Source: Owenia fusiformis (taxonomy: Eukaryota > Annelida > Polychaeta > Sabellida > Oweniidae). From it: a DNA stretch of 64,000 bases. This document shows positions 24,400-35,999 of the stretch, piece by piece (position 1 is the first letter of the stretch; the number at the start of each line of letters is the position of its first letter). Location: contig CAIIXF020000012.1 of NCBI GenBank assembly GCA_903813345.2, forward strand, positions 18,981,520 to 19,045,519, in the 5' to 3' direction. The position numbers were made by a program, and so were the translations under genes. The notes under the pieces were generated by a model that saw only the letters and a list, made by a program, of their open reading frames with translations, did not search any database and was not told where the DNA came from.

Positions 24400-25560
24400 T
24401 GGATTAGCATCAAATTATACTTCCATCGAATTTCGTGCAGAAGCATAAATGACATAATTCATATTGTACCTGGCAGTTTATTTTGTCTGCGAATAAGCAG
24501 CTTTTGAGTGAAAGAAAATTGTGTGAAAAACTTCAAAAAGCAGTCGTAAATAGTTACCCGCTATTTGCATTGTAAATTGTCGGATACCAAGAATGTCCAT
24601 AGTGTAGACGTCCTTGCCATAACACTAGAAGTAGATAACTGCTGGAATTTGAAAGTTTTTAGGCCTAGAATCTACTCCAAGTAGGCCTACCTTAGTTGTC
24701 CCAATTTGGCATATTCAATGGGATATCAATATAGGACAGAACTGAATATCAAATAAATGTTAAAATGATCCCAGGCCTGTAACCATGATTTGCCGAGGGG
24801 GAGGGCACTTTTTAAAAAAATTCCAGGGGGTTCACTTTTGACAGCTTTTTGATACATTTGATCTAAAGAAAGCAAAATGGAATATATTTACACAGTGTGG
24901 TGATAATGACTAAAAGTTTTTTTGTATATCAGCAGTCTTCAGAATTTCTCAATATTTCACTATTTACAAAGTTAATTTTGGGAGAGAAAATGGAAAAAAT
25001 GATCCATAAATTTTAGCCTTGCATTATATTAAGTCTTTGACCCTCCCATAATCCACTAAGTAGGTGGGGGTCATAATGAGCTAAACAACAAAATGTAGAT
25101 TCTATAATAAAATTTAATTATATTGAACTCTTGGTTTGTCTTGTACATGAACATAATATCTATTTCACAAGCTAGCAAGAAACTTCACATACAGCACAAC
25201 AGAGGTGACACACAACACTAATGGTTTTATAATCGCAACTACTGCCTTGACCAAATACATAAAATGAGATCTTTGGTTTTAGGTACATAATGTTCACATT
25301 AATGTTTTATTTACATTCTATGACAAAACCAGATTTTTTGAAAAAGCTTGAATATCAGTTTGGTTATTGAAAGAAGTTCCACACTTTCAGAAAAATCGCT
25401 TCTGGAAATTTCAACAAACAAAATATTTTAGTTTTTAATTATGTATTCTATTATAATGCATTAATATCAACATACAATTTTGAAAATATTACCCATTTCA
25501 TTAATAACTGATATTGTAATCATGTAAATTGAATTCAAAATACCTGAATATATCATTTTA
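24400..25560. other. Intergenic stretch without a supported gene
   Basis: I see only AT-rich unique-looking DNA between the carbonic-anhydrase-like remnant and the nested repeat block. No splice-supported exons or structured RNA are apparent. Confidence 0.4.
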
Positions 25561-28473
25561 TTATCGCACTTTGAAAAAGTGCTATATTGCCGTCGTCTTG
25601 TGCTGTTGGGTGGGCGGGCGTGCGGGCGGGTGTGCGGGCGTGCGGGACATAAACCAAGTCTTGTCATCAAATTTCCAGGATAACAGCTTACCTGTTCAAC
25701 TTGAAATTTTTACAGATGCAAGAGCAGACTAGTACCAAGATCTGATTAGGTTAAGGGCATGCTGGGTAAACTACGTGGCGGCCATTTTGAATTTTTCAAC
25801 AAATCTTGTCATCAAAATTCCAGGAAAACCACTTATCCGTTCAACTTGAAATTTTTACAGATGCAAGAGCAGACTATTGCCAAGATCTGATTAGGTTTTG
25901 GGTATGCTGGCTGAATTACATGGTGGCCATTTTGAATTTTTCAATTTGGCGGCCATTTTGAATTTTTCAACTTGCTCCAAATTGACCAAAATTTTTTTTT
26001 AAAAACATCTACAAGTTCTCAGAAGTTCAAATCTGACCTTAGATTTCAGATTTGACCTTTCATTCACCTTCAGTGACCTTGAAAAGGTCAAAAAAGTTGA
26101 TTTTCTAAATTGATATTTTGGATTTAAATTTAGGTCAGCTTAATTACAAAACACCTACTGAGGTCTGAAAAAGTTAAATTTTCAAGGTCGAAGGTCAAGG
26201 TCATTAAACTAGGTCACAAATGATGTTATCCAAGTTTCTCAAAGTTTGAGACTACAAATCAATTCTTGTCATCAAAATTCCAAGAAAACCGCTAACCTGT
26301 TCAACTTGAAATTTTTACACATGCAATAGCAGACAAGTGCCAAGATCTGATTAGGTTTAGGGCATGCTGGGTAAACTACGTGGTGGCCATTTTGAATTTT
26401 TCAACAAATCTTGTCATCAAAATTCCAGGAAAACCACTTATCCGTTCAACTTGAAATTTTTACAGATGCAAGAGCAGACTATTGCCAAGATCTGATTAGG
26501 TTTTGGGTATGCTAGCTGAATTACATGGTGGCCATTTTGAATTTTTCAATTTGGTGGCCATTTTGAATTTTTCAACTTGCTCCAAATTGACCAAATTTTT
26601 TTTTAAAAACATCTACAAGTTCTCAGAAGTTCAAATCTGACATTAGATTTCAGATTTGACCTTTCATTCACCTTCAGTGACCTTGAAAAGGTCAAACAAG
26701 ACACACAGTGATAAATATCGCACTTTGAAGAGCAAACTGGCCACCATGCAATTTACCCAGCATGGCCAAAACCTAATCAGACCTTGGCACAAGTCTGCTC
26801 TTGCATCTGTAAACATTTCAAGTTGACAAGGTTAGCGGTTTTCCTGCAATTTTGATGACAAGAATTTATTTGTAGTCTTGAACTTTGGGAAAATTTAGAT
26901 AACATTGTTTGTGACCTAATTTGATGACCTTCGACCTTGAAAATTTCCCTTTTTCAGACCTCAGTAGGTCTTTTGTAATTAGCTGACCTAAATTTAAATC
27001 CAAAATATCAATTTAGAAAATCAAATTTTTGACCTTTTCAACGAAAGGTCAGATCTGAAATCTAAGGTCAGATTTGAACTTCTGAGAACTTGTAGATGTT
27101 TTAAAAAAAAAAATTTGGTCAATTTGGAGCAAGTTGAAAAATTCAAAATGGCCACCAAATTGAAAAATTCAAAATGGCCACCATGTAATTCAGCCAGCAT
27201 ACCCAAAACCTAATCAGATCTTGGCAATAGTCTGTTCTTGCATCTGTAAAAATTTCAAGTTGAACGGATAAGTGGTTTTCCTGGAATTTTGATGACAAGA
27301 TTTGTTGAAAAATTCAAAATGGCCACCACGTAGTTTACCCAGCATGCCCTTAACCTAATCAGATCTTGGCACTAGTCTGCTATTGCATGTGTAAAAATTT
27401 CAAGTTGAACAGGTTAGCGGTTTTCTTGGAATTTTGATGACAAGAATTGATTTGTAGTCTCAAACTTTGAGAAACTTGGATAACATCATTTGTGACCTAG
27501 TTTAATGACCTTGACTTTCGACCTTGAAAATTTCACTTTTTCAGACCTCAGTAGGTGTTTTGTAATTAAGTTGACCTAAATTTAAATCCAAAATATCAAT
27601 TTAGAAAATCAACTTTTTTGACCTTTTCAAGGTCACTGAAGGTAAATGAAAGGTCAAATCTGAAATCTAAGGTCAGATATGAACTTCTGAGAACTTGTAG
27701 ATGTTTTTAAAAAAAAAATTTGGTCGATTTGGAGCAAGTTGAAAAATTCAAAATGGCCGCCAAATTGAAAAATTCAAAATGGCCACCATGTAATTCAGCC
27801 AGCATACCCAAAACCTGATCAGATCTTGGCAATAGTCTGCTCTTGCATCTGTAAAAATTTCAAGTTGAACGGATAAGTGGTTTTCCTGGAATTTTGATGA
27901 CAAGATTTGTTGAAAAATTCAAAATGGCCGCCACATAGTTTACCCAGCATGCCCTTAACCTAATCAGATCTTGGTACTAGTCTGCTCTTGCATCTGTAAA
28001 AATTTCAAGTTGAACAGGTAAGCAGTTATCCTGGAAATTTGATGACAAGATTTGGTTTATGTCCCGCCCGCCCACACGCCCAAACGCCCGCCCAACAGCA
28101 CAAGACGACGACAATATAGCACTTTTTCAAAGTGCGATAAAAAGTTGATTTTCTAAATTGATATTTTGGATTTAAATTTAGGTCAGCTTAATTACAAAAC
28201 AACTACTGAGGTCTGAAAAAGTTAAATTTTCAAGGTCGAAGGTCATCAAATTAGGTCACAAACGATGTTATCTAAATTTTCCCAAAGTTCCAGACTACAT
28301 ATAAATTCTTGTCATCAAAATTGCAGGAAAACCGCTAACCTTGTCAACTTTAAATGTTTACAGATGCAAGAGCAGACTAGTGCCAAGGTCTGATTAGGTT
28401 TTGGCCATGCTGGGTAAATTGCATGGTGGCCAGTTTGCTCTTCAAAGTGCGATATTTATCACTGTGTGTCTTG
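25561..28473. mobile_element. Long repeat element interrupted by a copy of itself
   Basis: The left end is ttatcgcactttgaaaaagt followed by gctatattgccgtcgtcttg and a gggcgggcgtg-rich stretch. The right end is cttcaaagtgcgatatttat followed by cactgtgtgtcttg. The interior has two forward copies of a gccattttgaatttttcaac block and paired aaggtcaaaggtca-type strings. At 26697 the sequence breaks off in an A-rich site (aaaggtcaaa) and resumes at 28141 with aagttgattttctaaattga, exactly what follows in uninterrupted copies. No intact ORF is present. Confidence 0.8.
26697..28140. mobile_element. Same-family element nested in inverse orientation
   Basis: It starts caagacacacagtgataaat and ends ctttttcaaagtgcgataa, the reverse complement of the host element ends. 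Its body is the inverse of the host interior, so the block 25561-28140 forms a large imperfect palindrome. A third copy (28863-29647) has the same orientation. Confidence 0.85.
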
Positions 28474-28578
28474 TTTTATTATATCACTGTCATATTCCTC
28501 AATTTGACTGATCTATGTCATACATGTGACTAAAAATAACAAGCTTGACTTATATTCCCCAGTCATGACTTATGCTTA

Positions 28579-28795
28579 GGTCACATTCACTCCGATTCAT
28601 CGACTGGTGCCTGGCCGATTGCGGTATTTTGTTCAAAACTGATTTCAACTAACTTCAAACTGACCAAACCTTTTTTAAAATCAAGTACACATTCTCGGGA
28701 GTTCACCTCAAACTTTGACCTCAAACTTGAGAATTTACATCCAATTTTAACAAAATACTCAATTGGCCGGGCGCCAGCCTAGAGCGAATGTGACC
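28579..28795. mobile_element. Small MITE with ggtcacattc ends
   Basis: The ends ggtcacattcactc and gagcgaatgtgacc are inverted, and inner strings ggtgcctggccgatt and caattggccgggcgcc also pair. The interior is non-coding. Confidence 0.65.
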
Positions 28796-28862
28796 AATGT
28801 AGGCATCAGTCAAGTTTAATTTTAATTCAAATATATCTCCAAGAGCACATTGTGATTATTAA

Positions 28863-29647
28863 CAAGACACACAGTGATAAATATCGCACTTTGAAGAGCA
28901 AACTGGCCACCATGCAATTTACCCAGCATGGCCAAAACCTAATCAGACCTTGGCACTAGTCTGCTCTTGCATCTGTAAACATTTCAAGTTGACAAGGTTG
29001 GCGGTTTTCCTGCAATTTTGATGACAAGAATTTATTTGTAGTCTTGAACTTTGGGAAAATTTAGATAACATTGTTTGTGACCTAATTTGATGACCTTCGA
29101 CCTTGAAAATTTAATTTTTTCAGACCTCAGTAGGTGTTTTGTAATTAAGCTGACCTAAATTTAAATCCAAAATATCAATTTAGAAAATCAACTTTTTTGA
29201 CCTTTTCAAGGTCACTGAAGGTGAATGAAAGGTCAAATCTGAAATCTAAGGTCAGATTTGAACTTCTGAGAACTTGTAGATGTTTTTAAAAAAAAAATTT
29301 GGTCAATTTGGAGCAAGTGAAAAATTCAAAATGGCCGCCAAATTGAAAAATTCAAAATGGCCACCATGTAATTCAGCCAGCATACCCAAAACCTAATCAG
29401 ATCTTGGCAATAGTCTGCTCTTGCATCTGTAAAAATTTCAAGTTGAACGGATAAGTGGTTTTCCTGGAATTTTGATGACAAGATTTGTTGAAAAATTCAA
29501 AATGGCCGCCACGTAGTTTACCCAGCAAAAAGTTGAACAGGTAAGCAGTTATCCTGGAAATTTGATGACAAGATTTGGTTTATGTCCCGCCAGCCCGCCC
29601 AACAGCACAAGACGACGGCAATATAGCACTTTTTCAAAGTGCGATAA
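28863..29647. mobile_element. Third, internally deleted copy of the cgcactttga family
   Basis: It starts caagacacacagtgataaat and ends caaagtgcgataa like the nested copy but is shorter. Near 29525 cccagcaaaaagttgaac joins two parts that are separated in the longer copies. No ORF is supported. Confidence 0.85.
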
Positions 29648-30892
29648 TAATGTTATTCCATTAATGTGATTGCAGAATATAACAGAGAATAATAAATCAA
29701 AATTTTCAATTCTACTTGGAAAATACCTGTGGCACTTTCATAAGATGATATTCCACTTGTGAAAGATACACTTACTGATATTTACAATGTATCTCAATAG
29801 AAATAAATATTGGAATGCTCTAAAAACCCTTCTACCTATTGGGTGTACAAAAAGAACAGTAAATATGAGCTATTTTTGCCGATCTAGAAGAGCACTAGGA
29901 GCAGTCTGCGCATACTCATGAGTGGAGGTATTTCATTCCCATGATTCAAATTGCTTTTCTGTGATTGGTTGGGCCCAATTGATACCCTATCATGAGACTT
30001 CTGTTGGATATACCTTTTGTTTTTACACCAAGCATAAAATTCCTGCAACATAAGGTCATTTTTGGGAACTGGTGTGAAAATAAACATAAGTGATACCATA
30101 TCAGATTGTGTGCTATTTTTTCAGTTAAAAATGGCGTAATCATTTTATAATTTAACCATATCAAACTTAATGGATTTAAGTGTGCAGTAATACCAAACCA
30201 CAAAACGGAACTGCAAACATTGCCCCACCCCTCTCATTGCCCTTGTGCATTTTTTGTTCTCTTCAATGGCGGAGGTAAGAAACTATAGAAATTATTTGCT
30301 TGAATACAATACCTGTTTTCACCTCTCCTGGGACACATCATTTACTACATACATCACTGTGAGTATGAAAGCTACGAATCTCAACTACTTAAAACTCAAT
30401 TGGTCGTAGGTCAAAGGGTTTTTATAATATAAATAATTTCTGAACACCCAATAAGTCGAAGGTCGAAGGTGCAGCTTGAACAGTGTTTTAACGCATTCCA
30501 TAAATATTTGTATAATATTCGTTAGCAACATTAGCAGTGTAGCAAAAACCTTAATTTCAATCAACAAAGATTTTAATCTTTCCAGTTTATTCAAATTGCT
30601 GGTTTCATGGTTTGATGAACAATATCTTGAATTCAAGGAAAGAGCATCATGTCATCAATTGATGTCATATCATATCAGGGATGTCATATCATTTCTTGTC
30701 ACTGGTATAATATTGATGGAAAACCTGACTTTTCATGGGATCCATTGATTTCAAAATATGGATTTCTTAAAGGCCTTTGTCAGGCAACTCATTGCTACAT
30801 GCAATTCTCAAATCTGAAGAGAGTGCTATTTAGTATTCATTCAGTATTAAGGAATACCCTGATTCTAAAATAATCAAACTCCTGAGGAAAGA
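29648..30892. other. Intergenic stretch between repeats and KMT5A 3' end
   Basis: No conserved exon is recognisable. A stretch around 29890-29970 (tgcgcatactc, cattcccatgattcaaat, tgattggtt) is weakly similar to 19240-19310, so it may be an old dispersed repeat. Confidence 0.4.
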
Positions 30893-33800
30893 TCATAATG
30901 CCAGCCAGGGATGTGCAGCTATGGACTCCTTACTCCTATCTCCATAATCATATAACAGCTCTTCACCAATGTCAATGTCACGCTTAGCAACCAATATGAG
31001 GTAGGGTTTGTTGTCTATAGCGATGACCTTGGTCATACAATTGTCCACTTTACAGCTGTGATTTAACAGTCGCCCAAGATAACCAGATTCAGCAGTGGCA
31101 TCAATACTGGAAAAGATGTTTGTTAAAATATAGTTCGTTTATTTCATGTAAGAATTCAGCATTTTAAAAATAACCACTCAAACATTAAACATTCAGCTAT
31201 TTGTCATCAATCAAATAGAAATCCTATTTTTTGATGAAGACACACAGTGATCGATGCCGCACTTTTAACAGCAAAATGACCACCATGTAATTTACACAGC
31301 GTGCCCAAAACCTAATCAAATCTTGGTTCTAGTCTGCTCTTGCATCTACAAAAAGTTGACGATTTTCCTGAAATTTTGATGACAATATTCATGTGGCAAA
31401 CTCTCCAAGCTACCTGCTAAATAGTACAAGATGAAGACTGTATAGCACTTTTGTGCAATAAACATATGCAACACTACAACAGCATTTATACTTCTCGTAA
31501 TACATTGGAATGGAAAGAGGTTTAAGAGTCTACAGATATGAAGTTATTATAAACTCCCAAAATAAATAAAACTGAATGCAAAATCTAAAAATCTCACCAG
31601 TATTGTTTATTCCTGAAGTTGAAGTAGTACATATAGCAGCCAATGTTTGAGTGTTCTGAGTATTTCTTCTCCAAGCCTTTAGCTGTACTGAGATCTATTA
31701 AGTCACCTTTGTATTCTATCACAAAGTCACCACGTTCAAACTTTTTAGATGAGCACACACCTCGGCCTTTACCAATAATATCTTTTACCTGAAGATATAA
31801 AAATTTATGTTATACATGTATGTGCTTAATTCATATGGTTGTCATATATATAGGAATATCCTATGGTTTTGAAAAAATATCATTTATATCCATGAGTGGA
31901 TCTTCATGAGTGAGCGCAGCGAATGAGTGAAGATATTTGTATTCATGAGTGGATATAATTGATATTTTTGAAAAACAATAGGATTGTCCGTTTATCCCAT
32001 GGGAAATCATTATCAGTGACAAATATAATAGTTGAAAAATATAATTTGAGAAAGAAATTGAAAAAAAAATTTTTGAAAATAATTAAAAAATGTAAAAAAA
32101 AATTTTGAAAAACTTTGAAACCATTAAATATCACTTTTCAAACCATCGAATATCACTTTTCAAACCATCGAATATCACTTTATGAAAAATTCCCCGGAGC
32201 GGGATGGATATATTATATCTGCCCGCATTTGGCCTGGAGCGGGACATATACAATATATCCTGCCCGCTCCTCAGATATGATATATATTCCCGAGTGATAT
32301 CTACCCCAAACCCACTTAAGTATGAGATACACTTGAATATCCATTAAGCATCAACTTTGCAAATTATTTTAAACAAAGAAAACTTTCAGGGGAGGGAGGG
32401 ATGGTCTGAACTTTTTTCCAAAGAGCTTGAAATTAATCTTGGACCCATGTATTTGATAATATCGTGAAGGTAATCATGATATGGTGTATGTAAGCTGCTA
32501 GAGTAGAAGCATATTAAATGGATTTGTATCTAACCTCCAGACCATCCTCACAGTTTTCCAGTACAAGTCTTTCTAGCAACTCCTGCTTCTCTCTCTGTAT
32601 ATCTTTCTTTGTCTGGCGTCCACTACGACGTATTGGGAAATAATCGGTCACAAGCCTGTTGTCTTTCACCACCTCTGTGTCCTTTCTAAAATATGATCGA
32701 TATTGCGAATGAATGGTTTATAAATATCAAGAGTTGTGGAAATACAAAGTTAACTCTCTTTTATGTTTTATGCTATGATGATCAATATTTACACCACATT
32801 GTAAAAAAATTAACTTTGTTCTCCCAATAACTTTCCCAACCAACATGTTTTGCCTCTTAAACATTCAAAATGGTAACAAATCAGTTATGAATTAAATTAA
32901 GTAGATGTATTAATTGAACATATTACAGGGTGCATTTATTATGAAACTATGTTAGATTTTATGTATTTTCCTGTACTGGTGGCAATGTTAAAGCTGGACA
33001 TCGCTCCAAAACGCAATATGTTGACATATATTGTTTTCACATTTTCAAGCTCTAATATAAAGCTTATGTAAATAAAAATTGTTTTTTTCTGCGTTATATC
33101 AAAGAACAATCATTTAGTTAAAAAAAATAAAAAGGCGAATGCAGGATTCGAACCCGGGCCTCCCGCGTGCCAAGCGAGAATTGTACCCCTAGACCACCGT
33201 CTTCTAATGAATGTTGAAAGTAATTAAACGCTACTTATTTTGAATGCTATGATTCGGAAGTGACGTCACGTTCTTCATTTAGAAACTTTTCCAAAATCAT
33301 ATCGTCGGCGCCGATCGAAGCAATTCAATGAATAATCTTTGAAATGACACATTTATCGTAAGTATTTCTACACAAGATTTGCCCCATTTGTTCATCATTC
33401 TATAATCTTTCATTAGGCTCAAAATGATAAAGTTCACCCCGAAACAACCCAAGATTGCGTTTCAGAGCGCAGTCCAGCTTTAAATAGAGCTGTAGTAATC
33501 TTGAATCGTGGAACTAAATCGCCGCACAAGTACTTATTCAAATTAACATACTTTTTGCTACTCTTTGGTTTTGTCTGGTTTTCTGATGGTGCCTCAGTTG
33601 AAATTCCATTAATTTTCAATTTTCTTCTTGCATTTCCATTGCGACCCTTTTTACCACCAGAAGGCTTATCACTAGGAGTTAGGGCCGCCATGAGACGTTT
33701 TTGACTGTTTATGACATCATCTGCTACATTTGATTGTGATTTTGGATCTTTGGTTGGTGTGCTTTCAGGAGTTAGGAAAGGTGTAGCTTCTTTGAGTTCA

Positions 33801-34530
33801 GCTATAACATCACCATGTTGACCTGTAAACATAAGGAATTAACATGAAAAAAGCCTTTGAGTTATTGCTAATTGTTACAAGTATAACACTTGTTATGTAG
33901 AATGCTACAATAGAATGCTCACTGCTGAATGCCAGTCTCAAAAAAGTTTGGTAGTGGTGGCATGAATTTCAAAGAATTTCAAAATTTTTCTATAGGCAGT
34001 GATCTTTGCAGATGTCATATAAAAGTAACACTAACTTGACAATTTTTTTTGCACTAGGCCTATGTACTGTATACTATACTGTATACTATATACTGTAATT
34101 GAATGGAGAAACAGTTAAAAACTGAAAAGTGAATACCTGCAGTAACAATTATCCAAACACTTTGGGTTGGTCCAAGTCAGACAGTGGCGTTCGCCGTTCA
34201 TACATATATGTTACTGTACATGTACACATATTTCCACTTTCTTATCAACTGAGCTACTGAGACATTTTGGAAAAATTAATCACAACTTTACGTACCTGTT
34301 TCTAAAGTTGCATGATTTGTTTCTTCAGTAACATGTTTTGGACTTGCACTGTCATTATTATGTGATGGACTTGGGTTGCCATCAAGATGTGTTACACCAT
34401 TAACACATGCTGGGCTTGTATCAGTATCAGCAACTTGTTTTGGACTTTTCAGTAGCATCGTATTGGTCAGTACAGTCTGACCCTTATTCTTAGCTGACTT
34501 GGTTTTTCTTTTCCTTTGGTTTTGCGGCAT
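30893..34530 (-). CDS. KMT5A: Histone H4-K20 monomethyltransferase KMT5A (PR-Set7/SETD8)
   Basis: Five coding exons on the minus strand are 34530-34296, 33822-33552, 32685-32535, 31788-31598 and 31106-30893. Phases agree and give 353 aa, close to the usual length. The N-terminal half is basic and disordered (RKRKTKSAKNKG, SGGKKGRNGNARRKLK). The conserved linker NRLVTDYFPIRRSGR precedes the SET domain (about residues 225-353). The SET domain shows GKGRGV, the substrate-side GCYMYYF, the cofactor and knot motif GRLLNHSC, and the terminal catalytic ELLYDYGDR followed by HPWL. The enzyme monomethylates H4 lysine 20 in chromatin during S and M phase. The start ATG at 34530 directly follows an acceptor (ttattcag), so a non-coding first exon must lie upstream. 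A tRNA-like sequence and several transposon remnants lie in its introns. SBNO1 diverges from it. Confidence 0.96.
31233..31465. mobile_element. Short decayed copy of the cgcactttga family
   Basis: It starts agacacacagtgatcgatgc, contains gaccaccatgtaatttac and tctgctcttgcatct, and ends tatagcacttttgtgcaata. It matches the ends of the 28863-29647 copy and lies in the last KMT5A intron. Confidence 0.7.
31852..31990. mobile_element. Small MITE with tatcctatggttttgaa ends
   Basis: The arm tcctatggttttgaaaaaat through atatccatgagtg is matched in inverse by attcatgagtggatataatt through caataggat. The centre is gtgagcgcagcgaatgagtg. It lies in a KMT5A intron. Confidence 0.7.
32115..32330. repeat. 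Short tandem repeat plus gcgggcagg-type dispersed repeat
   Basis: Three copies of aaaccat(c/t)gaatatcactt lie at 32120-32182. The following segment (gagcgggatggatatattat through tccgcccgctcctcagatat-like sequence and acccacttaagtatgagata) is the inverse of 40798-40945. The two copies therefore flank the KMT5A/SBNO1 5' ends in opposite orientation. Confidence 0.7.
33134..33203 (-). tRNA. tRNA-like sequence, anticodon GGC, degenerate stems
   Basis: On the minus strand a box A (TGGTCTAGGGG) and a perfect box B (GGTTCGAATCC) stand at tRNA spacing. The anticodon arm CTCGC-TTGGCAC-GCGGG is paired and gives anticodon GGC, nominally alanine. The sequence ends in T runs (ctttttattttttt) suitable as a Pol III terminator. 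The left half resembles tRNA-Pro (GTCTAGGGGTA) and the right half resembles tRNA-Gly (GCGGGAGGCCCGGGTTCGA). The acceptor stem hardly pairs and the D and T stems have mismatches, so this is probably a pseudogene or tRNA-derived element. It lies in a KMT5A intron on the same strand. Confidence 0.45.
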
Positions 34531-35750
34531 CTGAATAAGAATGCATAAAATTTGTGAGATTGTAAGGATGCCACATTGCCACAGCAGATAGTAGCAACAA
34601 AGTGATCTCGCCAGCATTATGTGGGACGGTGCTGTATGTTAGAACCGTGTACCCACTAAAGCCCATTTTCACCTATATTTTGCGATTTTATGGACAAGAT
34701 TTTGAACCTACTGTCAATCATGTGCAAAATCGTGACCTGCATAGGCAAGGGGAAAAGTAATAGTAAGATGTAATAGAAGGCACAGGTGAACAAGTAAGAT
34801 TGAAAAATTTTCAAAAATTTTTCATCTTGGCACTACATGTAGTTCTACTTTAATACTGGTATCAAATTGTATTCCCAAATCTCTCCAAAATCTTCTTCAA
34901 AGGGTTTTTCAAAGCTATATCATTGTTTTTTTCAAATCTTTATCTAAAACTGCATATAATACTGCATATAAAACAACAACTATGGATATCTGCAATTGCC
35001 TGGCAAGATGAAACTTGTAACAAGTGATTTGTTTGGTTAATACAGAGATTGTCACCGGTGGAGGTCAGCAGTGACCAATCAGATCACTAGTAACACATGT
35101 ACATTCTTTCTGGATAATGAACTTGCCAAGCAAGGTGACCTAGTCCAACAGCATTCATTAGACCTAGCCTGGGCCTAGTTTCTTATCTGACATGTCTTAT
35201 GGCCCCGGCTAGGTCTAACCTCTATGATAATTTTGCCTTTGATGCGTTAATTTAATCGTCCGCAGGTTTCAACAAGTGGAACTAATTAAACCCTGAAAAC
35301 ATGGTGATATTACACAAAGAATGTGATTCAAGCATGCATACATACCTTATGAATACATACACACCATCCCGTATCCCCCTTAAAGACTATTGATGCATAA
35401 TTACGAAAATATTGGAGACAGGTTTTGAATATAACGAAAATGTTGGTCAGTTTCGGTTACATCAAAATTGCAAATCGTATCAGAAATTAACCATCATCAC
35501 GGCACTGCACTACAAACAGTAGGTTTGCAATTAATAACTATTTTGCGTGTATACACGTGCTATATAAATCAATCAAAGATACCTGTTATCCTCAAAATTG
35601 ATCTTTTTATCCCAAGTAATCGCGATAATAACTACATATCTATTTGACAACAATTTCATTTCGCTAATAGTTTAATTTTACGATCTGGGACACTCAGACG
35701 AACAGACACAATGACGGACATGCGGAAATGTCATTTTAGAAATTGGTAAG
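34531..35750. promoter_or_regulatory. Probable divergent promoter region of KMT5A and SBNO1
   Basis: The two genes point away from each other, and the KMT5A coding start requires an upstream leader exon. On the minus strand a donor-like gataacag/gtatct near 35582 could end that leader. On the plus strand cattttagaaattg/gtaagtg near 35745 could end an SBNO1 leader containing atgacggacatgcgg. The transcription starts are therefore guessed at about 35600-35700. No TATA box or other core element is convincing. Confidence 0.35.
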
Positions 35751-35921
35751 TGTAGCCTCATTTTACTGGTATAAATGAACATTTAACATAATAATATTGT
35801 GTTAAATTGCTTGATGTTATGTGATTTTATATTATTGTCAAGTATCAGTTGCATGTTATCGCGGAAAAATGGTTTCGGTGGATCCAGAACTTGCATCAAG
35901 GGAAAGAATAGTAAGGAGGTT

Positions 35922-35979
35922 AAACTCAATAACGGCCCCAAGAAAATTCCTAATAGTAAAGAACGCCGTTATTGAGTTT
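35922..35979. repeat. 15-bp perfect-stem hairpin
   Basis: aaactcaataacggc (35922-35936) pairs with gccgttattgagttt (35965-35979) across a 28-base loop. It is within the probable first SBNO1 intron. It could be the remains of a small MITE or a transcribed hairpin. Confidence 0.6.
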
Positions 35980-35999
35980 TCTGATCTTGAATTATTACC

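Noticed and set aside
29884-30203. Overlapping minus-strand ORFs
   Set aside because: The composition looks random and there are no recognisable motifs or splice-supported continuation. The region looks like an old repeat.
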